DNA of 43,782 bases from Lachnospiraceae bacterium UBA1721 (GCA_002317155.1 DCIR01000021.1:1-43782); one strand, 5' to 3'. Shown: positions 8,046-17,363, numbered from the stretch's first letter. Notes: generated from the sequence alone by a model not told the origin. Numbers and translations are program-made.

Positions 8046-9965
8046 TTAACCTTCGTCATAATAATCCAGGTCTTTTACCCTATAATAGAGTTCGGTTATA
8101 CCTTCTATTCGCTGCTGATACCCTTCATATTCGTAGCTGTAAGTGTCATAATTGTATCTGCCCCAGTATCCTTCACAAATTGCCACCAATCTTCCTGTCA
8201 AATCAAAGATTGGACAACCACTCATTCCACCTTTGGTATTATGCGTGGTAACAATACAGTGAACCGAATCCTCAAGAAATTGTTCATCCATTCTCTTAAC
8301 ATAGAGATCACGAATTGTAGGGGTTGTATTACTCCAATGTCCTGAATAAGCCACAATCTCCTGTCCAATTTCGATTTCATCATAAATATTCTCATCAACA
8401 TATACCTGCTTTACATCAAGTAATACGCTTGCAGGTATCTCACTGACAGGAATCTTAAACATTGCAGTTTCACTACTACTGTCAACACGTTCGCATCCTG
8501 TCACATTAACATTCAAAATCGTGTCCTCATCATCGCAGAACATCAGCTCAATGGTAGTAATCATTTCCGATATCACATGATCTACAGTTCCAATATATAC
8601 GAAATCAGAATCTACTTTATAAATGAATCCTGAACCAAACGAATACCCTCCACCTGCGTTTCGTTTTAGCAGATTTACAAGAGTAGGTCTGACAGTCTCA
8701 AGCATCATATCATAATCATCATTTTCCAGAACGTCATACGAATAATAATCATACAGATTAAGTGTATCTATCTCCTCGCTTGTAAGCACATAGTTGGTAT
8801 TGCTGATATCGCCTACAAAAATCTTTCCTTGATAAATTGTAGTCAATTCATGGCTGTCTGTTACCCTGCATTCATAGTCATATAAACCGACAAAAGAAAA
8901 ATCTTCAGCCTCACATATAAATTCAATTCTGTCGCTTATGTCACCGTCTGTATTATCAAAAGCTCTGAAATACTGATGATAGTCAAATTCCTGCCCTACA
9001 CGAATATCTATCTCATCGCGAACACCTACAAATACAGGTACAGTATCAAAAACTGCGCTAAATTCAACTGAGCTCTCATTTCCATTATTATCAACTGCTA
9101 CTATTTCAATATCGTAGCTACCCAGCTCAGAATACATAATACTATCAGTCCTTACACCGTTAACAGCCAGATAATATTCTGCCACGCCAGATGCATCTGT
9201 TATTTCTGTAGCAAAATCCATTGTTTCATACTCGCTGTTTGTCGCATAATACGGCAAATGGGCAGGAACTTTTATATCAGGACCTTTTGTATCTACTACC
9301 TTAGTGGCAATGACTGCTGATGACACATTACCTTCAGCATCAGTAGCATCCATATCAATGATATAATCTCCGATTTCACTCATCAAAAACATTTCAGAAA
9401 CCGGTTCGGGATACGAAGTATACTTAGCAATACTTACACCGCCAATACTCAAGTCAACCTTGAAACGTTCTGAAGTATCTCCCAGATTTTCCACTATGTC
9501 AAACACATCGTAGCTTTCACCCAGCTCCAGAACTATACATCCGTCAGCCTCGCTGTAATATACGCCACTATATTCATTAGTTAAACTTTTACCTTCCGAT
9601 ACCGGTCCAAGGACCTTTATTACAGGCGCAGTGGTATCTACTACATGAATTGTGCTCACATAATCTATTTTACCGCTGATTTTGACCTGATAATCACCCA
9701 CAGTCATATTATCAACCTGAGAAAAGTCAACCTCTATTCCGTCGTGAAAGCACGACAGACCGGTCACATAGTTATACACGTGACTCGGTACATTTTTACC
9801 CAGTTCAAGTTTTCTGTCATTAAATTTGGGCACAGTACGAACGCATGTTAAAATCACAAGAACAACCACTAAAGCAATCACAGTTATTCCCGCTATTATT
9901 GCATGTATCAATGCAATCAAATCTTCTTTATTCAGTTGTGATGATACGCGTTTGTTGTTCTTCAT
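8046..9965 (-). CDS. Membrane-anchored Ig-domain protein with trypsin-like C-terminal domain
   Basis: A 639-residue protein with one N-terminal membrane helix (about 18-43) and the rest outside the cell. Residues about 50-390 are several Ig-like (DUF5011/HYR-type) modules, recognised by recurring joints VVDTTAPVIKV, VVDTKGPDIKV and VFDTVPVFVGV. Residues about 430-620 resemble a trypsin/DegP-like serine protease. GTVDHVI gives a His at 463, SSETAMFKI sits where DxALLKI is expected (Glu 499), and KGGMSGCPIFD gives a Ser at 582. The charge-relay Asp thus appears replaced by Glu, so activity is uncertain. The gene precedes the permease operon on the same strand with its own gap, and tandem repeats directly abut its start codon. 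A role in processing or sensing at the cell surface is inference. Confidence 0.75.
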   Translation of the reverse strand: MKNNKRVSSQLNKEDLIALIHAIIAGITVIALVVVLVILTCVRTVPKFNDRKLELGKNVPSHVYNYVTGLSCFHDGIEVDFSQVDNMTVGDYQVKISGKIDYVSTIHVVDTTAPVIKVLGPVSEGKSLTNEYSGVYYSEADGCIVLELGESYDVFDIVENLGDTSERFKVDLSIGGVSIAKYTSYPEPVSEMFLMSEIGDYIIDMDATDAEGNVSSAVIATKVVDTKGPDIKVPAHLPYYATNSEYETMDFATEITDASGVAEYYLAVNGVRTDSIMYSELGSYDIEIVAVDNNGNESSVEFSAVFDTVPVFVGVRDEIDIRVGQEFDYHQYFRAFDNTDGDISDRIEFICEAEDFSFVGLYDYECRVTDSHELTTIYQGKIFVGDISNTNYVLTSEEIDTLNLYDYYSYDVLENDDYDMMLETVRPTLVNLLKRNAGGGYSFGSGFIYKVDSDFVYIGTVDHVISEMITTIELMFCDDEDTILNVNVTGCERVDSSSETAMFKIPVSEIPASVLLDVKQVYVDENIYDEIEIGQEIVAYSGHWSNTTPTIRDLYVKRMDEQFLEDSVHCIVTTHNTKGGMSGCPIFDLTGRLVAICEGYWGRYNYDTYSYEYEGYQQRIEGITELYYRVKDLDYYDEG

Positions 9966-10060
9966 ATATCAATCTCTTCTGAATTTGTTACATATCAATC
10001 GTTTTCCGAATTTGCTACTTATCAATCTCTTTTGAATTTATTAAATATCATTCTATTTAA
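9966..10060. repeat. Three tandem 26-27-bp imperfect repeats plus partial fourth
   Basis: Copies lie at 9966-9991, 9992-10018 and 10019-10044, each beginning near TATCAATC and containing GAATTT. A degenerate partial fourth copy lies at 10045-10060. The first copy directly abuts the ATG of the Ig/protease gene, so on the minus strand each unit carries a Shine-Dalgarno-like AGAGATTGATA and the last one may serve as the real ribosome-binding site. The array probably arose by slippage or local duplication of the leader. Confidence 0.7.
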
Positions 10061-10171
10061 TATTAATATCACAGATACATCAGTAATATTAACATATATG
10101 GAACCATTTCAACCAAAATGCTGTGCAGAAAAAACATATATTTCACAATTCACAAATGATATATTAGTCCT

Positions 10172-11146
10172 ATGAATAAAAAAACTCTCAAGAATTCAAT
10201 ATTACTAATTATCACTGCTGCCATATGGGGCTTTGCATTTGTCGCACAGAGTGTCGGTGGCGATGCCATCGGACCGTTTGCATTTAATTTTGTAAGATTT
10301 GTGATAGGTGCTGTTGTCCTTATTCCTGTAATCCTTATAAAAGACGGAATTACCGAAAAGCGCGACAAGCCAAAGAATGCTAAAGAATATAAGACTCTGT
10401 TGATAGGCGGATTGTTTTGCGGCATAGCACTGTGTATTGCCTCTAACTTTCAGCAGTTAGGCATTAATCTTGGTACTACTCCGGGCAAAGCAGGCTTCTT
10501 AACTTCCTGCTACATATTGATTGTTCCGATTTTAAGTATTTTTTTCAAGAAAAGATGCCCTTGGACAGTCTGGGTTGGTGTGATTATCACCATCGCAGGT
10601 TTATTTTTGCTATGCATTAATCCAAGTGAAGGTTTTCATGTAAAAACCAGCGATCTGATTGTTCTACTGTGTGCGTTTTGTTTTTCTGTACAGATAATGA
10701 TAATAGATAAGTACAGTCCACTTGTAGACGGTGTACGACTTTCCTGCATCCAGTTTGCTGTAGCCGGCATTCTTTCAGCCGTGCCCACCTTTATATTTGA
10801 TATGGAGCTGGATATCAAAAATATAAACGTCCTTATAAATTCGATAACACAAAAAGAAGCACTCATCACCGTTCTCTATGCCGGCGTCATGAGCTGCGGA
10901 GTAGCCTATACCCTTCAAATTATTGCACAGAACGGATTAAACCCTACCATCGCATGCCTGCTAATGAGCTTAGAATCAGTATTTTCGGTTGTAGGTGGAT
11001 GGATAATCCTTAATCAGAGTCTCGGATTAAGAGAAATAATCGGATGCTGTCTGGTATTCAGTGCTATATGCCTTGCGCAGATTGATTTTGGTAGCTTATT
11101 TAGCACCATCAGACCTACTCACACCGATCAAAGAAATAGCTTTTGA
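10172..11146 (+). CDS. EamA/DMT-superfamily transporter
   Basis: A 324-residue membrane protein with about ten hydrophobic helices in two homologous halves, as in the EamA (drug/metabolite transporter) family. The first half begins with IWGFAFVAQSVGGDAIGPF. The second half contains SLESVFSVVGGWIILNQSLG, a typical EamA signature before the last two helices. Members usually export amino acids or other metabolites; the substrate is unknown here. It is one of only two plus-strand genes and is divergent from the Ig/protease gene, with 206 bases between. No clear Shine-Dalgarno site precedes the ATG, so the start is less certain. Its last 51 bases overlap the convergent cysteine-peptidase-like gene, and its hydrophilic tail (about 303-324) lies in that overlap. 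Confidence 0.87.
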   Translation: MNKKTLKNSILLIITAAIWGFAFVAQSVGGDAIGPFAFNFVRFVIGAVVLIPVILIKDGITEKRDKPKNAKEYKTLLIGGLFCGIALCIASNFQQLGINLGTTPGKAGFLTSCYILIVPILSIFFKKRCPWTVWVGVIITIAGLFLLCINPSEGFHVKTSDLIVLLCAFCFSVQIMIIDKYSPLVDGVRLSCIQFAVAGILSAVPTFIFDMELDIKNINVLINSITQKEALITVLYAGVMSCGVAYTLQIIAQNGLNPTIACLLMSLESVFSVVGGWIILNQSLGLREIIGCCLVFSAICLAQIDFGSLFSTIRPTHTDQRNSF

Positions 11147-11845
11147 TCTGCCATGATTAATCTTTGTCATCATATCTGATATTGAATCAAACGGTCCCTG
11201 AACTTTACCATTACAATTAACATTGTGAGCTAAATATTTTCCGTTATGCTTAGATACATTAACGGTATGCACCGCTTTCATAATATCCAAGCCGTCGTTA
11301 TATATAGTCAAAATGGCAGTCTCATATTCATCCGCTATACGATCATACTCCGAATCTTTCATCGAAAACTTAGTCACATAACCGTGTCCATTTAAGTATT
11401 TCATAATAGCTTTGGGCGATGTTCCAAAAAATCCGGACAACACCATTCCGTTTTTCTCGTATTCGGTAATCATCTCCGGCAACGAAATCGGATTATGACC
11501 ATGTATGCTGTACATCGCATTATACGTAGCAAATATTTCACATCCGCTAAATCTCATATTCACCTTACCGTACTTCATATCGGTATAGTTGCACTGATCT
11601 TCCACAAATCCATTGTCGCGCTTAATTACTTCTCTGTGATTCTTAAACAAATCAACATTTTCCTGCTCATGACGTGTGTAATTAATAGGATTAAGATGCT
11701 GAATAACGCGCAAAAAATCATATATATCAACAACTACTCTGTTACTGATATGCTTCGGAATGAACGCTCTGAAAAAAGCTTTGAATTTATCGTCATTTTT
11801 CGCCTTGACTATATTGTTATTTTTATCATTTGTTTTACTGCTCAA
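11096..11845 (-). CDS. C39-like cysteine peptidase domain protein
   Basis: A 249-residue protein without signal peptide or membrane helix, with a basic N-terminus (MSSKTNDKNNNIVKAK). Residues about 95-245 fit a papain-like/C39-type peptidase. FSGCEIFATYNAM gives a candidate nucleophile Cys 102, AVHTVNVSK gives His 193, and YLAHNVN gives Asn 208, about 15 residues after the His as expected. The start is an unusual TTG: there is no in-frame ATG until well inside, and AAGGTGA lies about 9 bases before the TTG. The first 11 bases overlap the end of the lipoprotein gene, implying translational coupling. The 3' end overlaps the convergent DMT gene by 51 bases. C39 domains often cleave leader peptides, but many relatives only bind or are uncharacterised, so the role here is open. 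Confidence 0.6.
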   Translation of the reverse strand: MSSKTNDKNNNIVKAKNDDKFKAFFRAFIPKHISNRVVVDIYDFLRVIQHLNPINYTRHEQENVDLFKNHREVIKRDNGFVEDQCNYTDMKYGKVNMRFSGCEIFATYNAMYSIHGHNPISLPEMITEYEKNGMVLSGFFGTSPKAIMKYLNGHGYVTKFSMKDSEYDRIADEYETAILTIYNDGLDIMKAVHTVNVSKHNGKYLAHNVNCNGKVQGPFDSISDMMTKINHGRSKAISLIGVSRSDGAK

Positions 11846-14669
11846 AATAGTCTGTCACCTTTTTTTGAATATTAGCAGCCGTTTCTTCCGCGGTAATATT
11901 TCCTGCAAAATACAGATTCGTTTCTGCTTTAACTATATTTATTATGTCTGAATTGGTAAATTCAGGCTTGTTGCAAATCATAATACTGTTCTTAATTGTC
12001 TGAACATCATCATCCATCATATACGGCACAGTACAATACTGACCACCCACTATATATGTATTAGGACAAAAAACTTCTGCACCGTTCTCATCTACACAGT
12101 AAAGGCCTGCAGACCTAGCCATTCCCTGCGAAACCCATTCATCAAACGCATCACAAAGAACCGGTATTCCACAGCCTCGTTCAACTATACTTTTTTGATA
12201 TCCATCACAGAAAAATTCTCTGGCAAAATTCCATGCACCATCTACATTACCATTAGATATTATCGCAATAGGTAATTCCGCTATTGATATCACTCCACTC
12301 TGGGATTCTTCACCATTTCTGCTCGGGAATCCGATACAAGAATAATCCCCATCAAAGTTACGGCACGAATCGCTCCAAAAGCCTTCGGGTGTACCTAATC
12401 CGAGGACGCTTTCAACCATCAACACACCATCATTTCTGTATGATAACGATATGTCCCTATATACCTCGAGTGAATCATCATTTTGAGCATCCAGGGAACC
12501 TGCATATTTTAACAACGAAATAAAATCTTCCGAATCAAAATCACACGTACCGTTCTCAATATCAACAAACTCTGCGCCATCATATTTTAAGAGAACATCG
12601 ATAAACTGAGTTCTGGTCTTATAAGCAATCAATACCGGCGCAGTCGCCAAATCATAAGCATTTAAGTAATTGCCGCCAACATGATACTGATTATACGCTA
12701 TATCAAAATCGATAATGCTCCATGCATTTTTTGCAGAAGGTAATATCAAGCTATTGCTATTACCGGTATATATGTTGTAATTAAAATTATACAGGTAAAG
12801 ATAATGCTTGCCACCGATTGCAAATGCATCCATAGCGTTCATAAGATAAGCATCATAGAGTTTAGCGCCTGATGCACCGGATAACTCTACATCCAAAGCC
12901 GCCTGTTCATCAAAGTCCACAAGTAAACCAAGCGAAGCTAACTCTACGTAATCAATCATATCCGGATTAATCATCAACAAATCCGGGCCGGTGCGATCTA
13001 AAAGATCCTGCCTAAGCTGAGCCAACTGTAGCATCTGAATGTATGTGTAATAATCTGCTTCAGTAACTGTCACACTGCCTGTATAGCCTTCAGCAATTGC
13101 TTTTTGCTTTTCAGCCACAATATAGCTTTCTGCATCCTCAAGAGTTAAATCAGATACCTTAAGCTTCGAATAATCCTCAATAATAATTCTATAAGCCTGA
13201 TTATCTGTATTATACTCTCGCACCACACGTCTTAAGGTATTATCCGTGCCGTATACGCCAAGCTTAATCGTCTCAATATTCTCAAGCGTAGCAGGATCCA
13301 CCGCAGCAAATCCTGATGCTATCATTATTCCTTCATCATATGTTGTAAAAATACCAACAAATTCACCATCTGATACAGCAGCCAAATCGTTAAAATAGAA
13401 TCCTCGAAAATCCGAATTGGCATAATTCATCACAGATGATACTTCTTCATCCCCTATATTAAATGAATAAACACCTGTGGAATTCGAATATATGAAATCC
13501 TTATCTATGCCTTTACTGATAGTATAATAATCATTCTTTCTGATTTCGTACGGAATAACCACACTGTCCGTCAGGCATATATTTTCTTCATCGAAATATG
13601 CCGCATCAACATAAAGCTGCTCTGATCTATTATATTGAGGATCTTCGTCGATATCTGATCCATCACCAATGCCATCCGCTGCATCAGTGGTCTCATCTAA
13701 ATCTTCAACATCCTGTCCATCATTACTCAGTGAAACCGTTTCAGAATAATAACGGCTATAGAATACTACATCATTGCCTGCAGAATCATTTTCGATATCA
13801 GATAAGAAATACAATCCATCTTCTTCATCTATTTCACGACCATTTATAATAGTCCCGACTTCATCAATAATAAATCCGTATATACCGCCACACTCTGTAA
13901 ATACTGCCACCTTACCACTTGAAAGAAGATTCGCATATTTGACAAAGCCATATTCATTAATCAAATACTCCGAAATATCTGTATTCCAAATGATGTCTCC
14001 ATCTGTATCCCAATGAGTAAGATATCTGACACCACTCATTTTAGCTTCACCGGCTTCATCCACACCGTAAACAGTCCCCGAATAAACACCGATTATGGTT
14101 CCGTCATAACATATTTTCACATTGGAATATCCCGAGTCAATAAGTGCACCAGCTCCTGATATGTTGTTATACTCTAAAACCTCTGTGGGCAGCTCCAACA
14201 GCGTTACTTCATCCGGTTCTTCATTATCTATAAGTGCTAAAGCATAATTAGATATTACGTAAGTGTTATCTAGTACCGCCTGACCATCAATTGCCCCCTC
14301 AAGAGAACCCACCGTCAGCTTGGCAACAGCTAATATTTTTCCATCAACAGTATTAATATCAAAAATATGATATGGTTCGTTGTCTTCAAGCATGAAATCA
14401 AGTGCATATTCACTATAAACATTTTGACGCCAATCATATTCCGGCCTAGGCTCAGAGAACAGCCATGCATTAGGATCACTATCCTCGCCGGAATCATCCG
14501 AATCACTACCCGAACCGCCATCCGCCGATGCTTGTCCAACGCCATCACCATTATCAGGCGAAATATCAGTAGTATTTCCGCACGCAGACAAAACCATGAT
14601 TAATGTGAAAACCATGGTGATAAATAACGCTATGCACTTTTTATTGATTTTGTTAGTTATATTATTCAT
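11835..14669 (-). CDS. Large lipoprotein, paralogue of the propeller/solute-binding protein
   Basis: A 944-residue lipoprotein. The signal peptide ends in a canonical LSAC lipobox (Cys 30) and is followed by an acidic Ser/Gly/Asp-rich linker (about 35-60). Residues about 60-460 are propeller-like repeats, and about 463-944 resemble family-1 solute-binding proteins. It is clearly paralogous to the protein at 430-3027: both contain AIGGKHY, FDSEDFI followed by L(L)EYA or LLKYA, and a late IPVL segment before an FD(D/E)W motif. It differs by an insertion around residues 510-560 and a second acidic linker at about 315-335. The ATG at 14669 was chosen over a TTG one codon earlier; no strong Shine-Dalgarno site is visible. 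A TATAAT (14715-14720, minus strand) may be its -10 box. It has no permease of its own nearby except the operon 4 kb downstream, and it is coupled to the C39-like gene. Confidence 0.8.
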   Translation of the reverse strand: MNNITNKINKKCIALFITMVFTLIMVLSACGNTTDISPDNGDGVGQASADGGSGSDSDDSGEDSDPNAWLFSEPRPEYDWRQNVYSEYALDFMLEDNEPYHIFDINTVDGKILAVAKLTVGSLEGAIDGQAVLDNTYVISNYALALIDNEEPDEVTLLELPTEVLEYNNISGAGALIDSGYSNVKICYDGTIIGVYSGTVYGVDEAGEAKMSGVRYLTHWDTDGDIIWNTDISEYLINEYGFVKYANLLSSGKVAVFTECGGIYGFIIDEVGTIINGREIDEEDGLYFLSDIENDSAGNDVVFYSRYYSETVSLSNDGQDVEDLDETTDAADGIGDGSDIDEDPQYNRSEQLYVDAAYFDEENICLTDSVVIPYEIRKNDYYTISKGIDKDFIYSNSTGVYSFNIGDEEVSSVMNYANSDFRGFYFNDLAAVSDGEFVGIFTTYDEGIMIASGFAAVDPATLENIETIKLGVYGTDNTLRRVVREYNTDNQAYRIIIEDYSKLKVSDLTLEDAESYIVAEKQKAIAEGYTGSVTVTEADYYTYIQMLQLAQLRQDLLDRTGPDLLMINPDMIDYVELASLGLLVDFDEQAALDVELSGASGAKLYDAYLMNAMDAFAIGGKHYLYLYNFNYNIYTGNSNSLILPSAKNAWSIIDFDIAYNQYHVGGNYLNAYDLATAPVLIAYKTRTQFIDVLLKYDGAEFVDIENGTCDFDSEDFISLLKYAGSLDAQNDDSLEVYRDISLSYRNDGVLMVESVLGLGTPEGFWSDSCRNFDGDYSCIGFPSRNGEESQSGVISIAELPIAIISNGNVDGAWNFAREFFCDGYQKSIVERGCGIPVLCDAFDEWVSQGMARSAGLYCVDENGAEVFCPNTYIVGGQYCTVPYMMDDDVQTIKNSIMICNKPEFTNSDIINIVKAETNLYFAGNITAEETAANIQKKVTDYFEQ

Positions 14670-14761
14670 CAATTACTATCACAAGTACTTTTTATAGATA
14701 CTATCATTTGTATTATTATAAGCACTATTATTAAAACTACATTCTACCTGCACTTGCTTTT

Positions 14762-16312
14762 TTATCTGTTCTGTAGACAATGGTTCATATAATTGAGTAC
14801 TCGCTTCTTATCCGCACTCCACATCGGTGCAATAAGCTTATTCTTATCTCCATCACCGGTTATCCTATGAACAACAACATCAGGTGGTATAATATCAAGC
14901 GCCTTTTTTACTATTTCTGTGTATTCTTCAAGACTCAAAGTCTTAAAATCCCCATCATTATACATATCGGCTAATCTAGTATTTTTCAGTACATGCAAAA
15001 GCTGAAGCTTAATTCCATCTGTGCCGTTATCGCACGCAAATCTTACGGATTCAAGCATATCTTCGACGCTTTCACCGGGCAGCCCAATTATAACATGTGT
15101 AATAATATGGCCGATACCAGCTTTTCGTAAGTCAGTAATAGCCTTTGAATATACCTTATTCTCATAACACCTGTTGATAAGCACTGCCGATGCAGCTTTA
15201 CTGGTTTGAAGTCCCAGTTCTACCCAAACCGGAATCTTTTCGTTAATCTCTTTGAGTAACGCCACAACATCCTTGCCTAAGCAGTCAGGCCTTGTTGCTA
15301 TAGATAACACTTTTACCTCAGGATCAACAATGGCTTCCTCGTATAGTTTTCTTAATCGGTCTACAGGTGCATATGTTGAAGTATATGCCTGAAAATATGC
15401 AATGTATCCGATTTGAGTATTCTTGGGAAGCTTTGAACTTACAAGTTTTTTACTGCGGATAAGCTGCGAGGTGATTGAGTTATCACCATCTATGGCATCT
15501 ATATTATTTTTTATTGTAGGATTTTCATTAATTCCGCTTCTGCAATCAGTATTGTTACCAGTTGTTCTTTCAGCAACACATTTTCCAGTAAAATGACCCG
15601 AACCTTCATTATCACAGAAAATGCATCCCCCCATGCCCTTACTTCCATCACGATTCGGGCAGGTGAAACCACCATCCAATGATGCTTTATACAACTTCAT
15701 GCTGTAGGTATCTTTTATGTAAGAACTTAATGAATAAAACGCGGCTGTATTATTACTCACTTTATGATTATCTACTTTATAATCACTTGCTCTATTATCA
15801 CTTCTATGAAGATATCTGGTTATTCTGCTCCACGAACTCACCAGTGCATCTTTACTCCAAGAAGCATTTGCCGGACTAGTAGAAGGAAGACAAACAATTG
15901 GAATATTCAGATTTTTATTGTATTTTGTACAGTATTTGTATGAAGTACTACCATTACAATATATGATTCCTATTGAAGTACCTTCAATCAGCTTTGAAAC
16001 ATCTGTCGGCACTACATTTTCAATCGTAGAATCAGCGGAGCCAATAATATCACATTCGTATATTGAGTCATATGCCGCGATATGATTTTCAATCAAAAGT
16101 AATCGTTTCTCTTCTATCGCGGCAGGAATTTCCCGGCCACATATACTGCTAATCACCTTCCAAAATCTATTCTGCGGATGACCATAATAAAAGCCCTCTT
16201 CGCGTGATTTTACAGACGGCAAAGAACCCAGTATCAACACCTTGGATTCCGCATTGATAATGGGTTCAAATGGATGAATTATATGTTGTTTTTTAACTTC
16301 ACTTATCTTCAC
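14762..16312 (-). CDS. Fusion: DNA-deoxyinosine-glycosylase-like domain + TIGR01212-type radical SAM protein
   Basis: A 516-residue two-domain protein. Residues about 8-170 fit the uracil-DNA-glycosylase superfamily, DNA-deoxyinosine glycosylase branch: LILGSLPS, then FYYGHPQNRFW, and late LPSTSPANAS. These enzymes remove deaminated purines from DNA. After a low-complexity Asn/Ser linker (about 172-187), residues about 188-516 match the YhcC/TIGR01212 radical SAM family. The motif CPNRDGSKGMGGCIFC gives cluster Cys 218, 230 and 233, followed by YFQAYTSTYAP, ELGLQT and HVIIGLPGE. The start is a GTG 11 bases after the transglutaminase-like gene, with only a weak ribosome-binding site. The two parts are normally separate proteins. 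The reading frame is continuous, so the fusion is real unless a sequencing error joined two genes. Confidence 0.82.
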   Translation of the reverse strand: MKISEVKKQHIIHPFEPIINAESKVLILGSLPSVKSREEGFYYGHPQNRFWKVISSICGREIPAAIEEKRLLLIENHIAAYDSIYECDIIGSADSTIENVVPTDVSKLIEGTSIGIIYCNGSTSYKYCTKYNKNLNIPIVCLPSTSPANASWSKDALVSSWSRITRYLHRSDNRASDYKVDNHKVSNNTAAFYSLSSYIKDTYSMKLYKASLDGGFTCPNRDGSKGMGGCIFCDNEGSGHFTGKCVAERTTGNNTDCRSGINENPTIKNNIDAIDGDNSITSQLIRSKKLVSSKLPKNTQIGYIAYFQAYTSTYAPVDRLRKLYEEAIVDPEVKVLSIATRPDCLGKDVVALLKEINEKIPVWVELGLQTSKAASAVLINRCYENKVYSKAITDLRKAGIGHIITHVIIGLPGESVEDMLESVRFACDNGTDGIKLQLLHVLKNTRLADMYNDGDFKTLSLEEYTEIVKKALDIIPPDVVVHRITGDGDKNKLIAPMWSADKKRVLNYMNHCLQNR

Positions 16313-16322
16313 TTTATATATT

Positions 16323-17363
16323 CTAATTAAAAATAATTCTTACACACATTGTGTACTCGTCCACGATGTAGCTAAATCCCGAGAACTGAACATTGTCATT
16401 TCCTGACTGTGATAACACCTTATTAAACCCATAAGGACTCTCAACAACACTTTTAAGTTCATTAAATGCTATTGAAGATGCGCATTTTACATCAATTATA
16501 TCGCCCTGCTTAGCTATCAAAGCTGCAAGCACTTCATCCGAATACTCCTCAATAACATAATCATTTCTGTAAAAATAATTACATTTAGTACTGTTGGTCT
16601 CAATTACTTCGTGATATTCATCAAAAGTATGATTACGCAGTATTTCAGAAGAAGTTATCGCAAAGTCATTATAAGAAAAAGCATTTCCGCTCACGTCATC
16701 CCAGGTCAAATCGAAATAATAGAACTCACCATCTAGATATGCTCCATTCCACGAATGTGGCTGCGAAACACCATTATTAAGCGATGTTCCCGAGAAATAA
16801 TAGGTCTCTATCCCTGCCATATCCATAAGATACATGAATGCTTTAGAATAACCTTCACAAACACATTTCTTATTCACCAATGCTCCATAAAAATTATGCT
16901 CATCCTCACTTCCGGAATCAGTGTAGGTTATAGACTTGCAAAGAGCATCGTGAATGTATAGAGCCTTTTCATAGTCTGATGCCCCTTGAGGTAAACCCTT
17001 AAGCATTTCATTAGCCTTATCATTAACCTCCGACATCATAAAATCGTGAGCAATATAATACGTATCAAAAGAAACTATGTATCGATTTCCGATTGATATA
17101 ACAGAATAGTTTCTATCGAGCCAAAACATTTCTGGGTTGTCGTATACTCGTTCAATGACAGTCTGTACCAAATCCTCTGATGTAGCCGAAAACTGGAGAC
17201 GCATTTTTCCTGAATTAATTTTATCAGCTGTTTCTGCACATACCGTATCCAGATTATCATCGGTTATCTTTATGCCTCCGATACCCGAAAGAAATATACC
17301 CGCGCACGCACCAACTATTATTACCACCACTATGGCAATTACTAACTTTTTATTTATATGCAC
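16323..17363 (-). CDS. Membrane-anchored transglutaminase-like protein
   Basis: A 346-residue protein with an N-terminal membrane anchor (about 8-30) and an extracytoplasmic transglutaminase-like domain (about 125-225). The triad is visible: Cys 169 in CVCEGYSKAF, His 203 in PHSWNG and Asp 218 in YYFDLTWDD. Such domains act as cysteine proteases or crosslinking enzymes on surface proteins or peptidoglycan; the exact reaction is unknown. The start is a GTG with GAGG six bases upstream. The same-strand order pilin, transglutaminase, glycosylase/SAM fusion suggests cotranscription from the glycan cluster, although a 53-base gap with a small hairpin (17396-17411) separates it from the pilin gene. 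Placement directly behind a pilin gene raises the possibility that pilin is its substrate (inference). Confidence 0.78.
   Translation of the reverse strand: MHINKKLVIAIVVVIIVGACAGIFLSGIGGIKITDDNLDTVCAETADKINSGKMRLQFSATSEDLVQTVIERVYDNPEMFWLDRNYSVISIGNRYIVSFDTYYIAHDFMMSEVNDKANEMLKGLPQGASDYEKALYIHDALCKSITYTDSGSEDEHNFYGALVNKKCVCEGYSKAFMYLMDMAGIETYYFSGTSLNNGVSQPHSWNGAYLDGEFYYFDLTWDDVSGNAFSYNDFAITSSEILRNHTFDEYHEVIETNSTKCNYFYRNDYVIEEYSDEVLAALIAKQGDIIDVKCASSIAFNELKSVVESPYGFNKVLSQSGNDNVQFSGFSYIVDEYTMCVRIIFN

Noticed and set aside
11126..11148. Seven-bp hairpin GATCAAA/TTTGATC in the convergent overlap
   Set aside because: No T-run follows it on either strand, and it lies in coding sequence of both genes.
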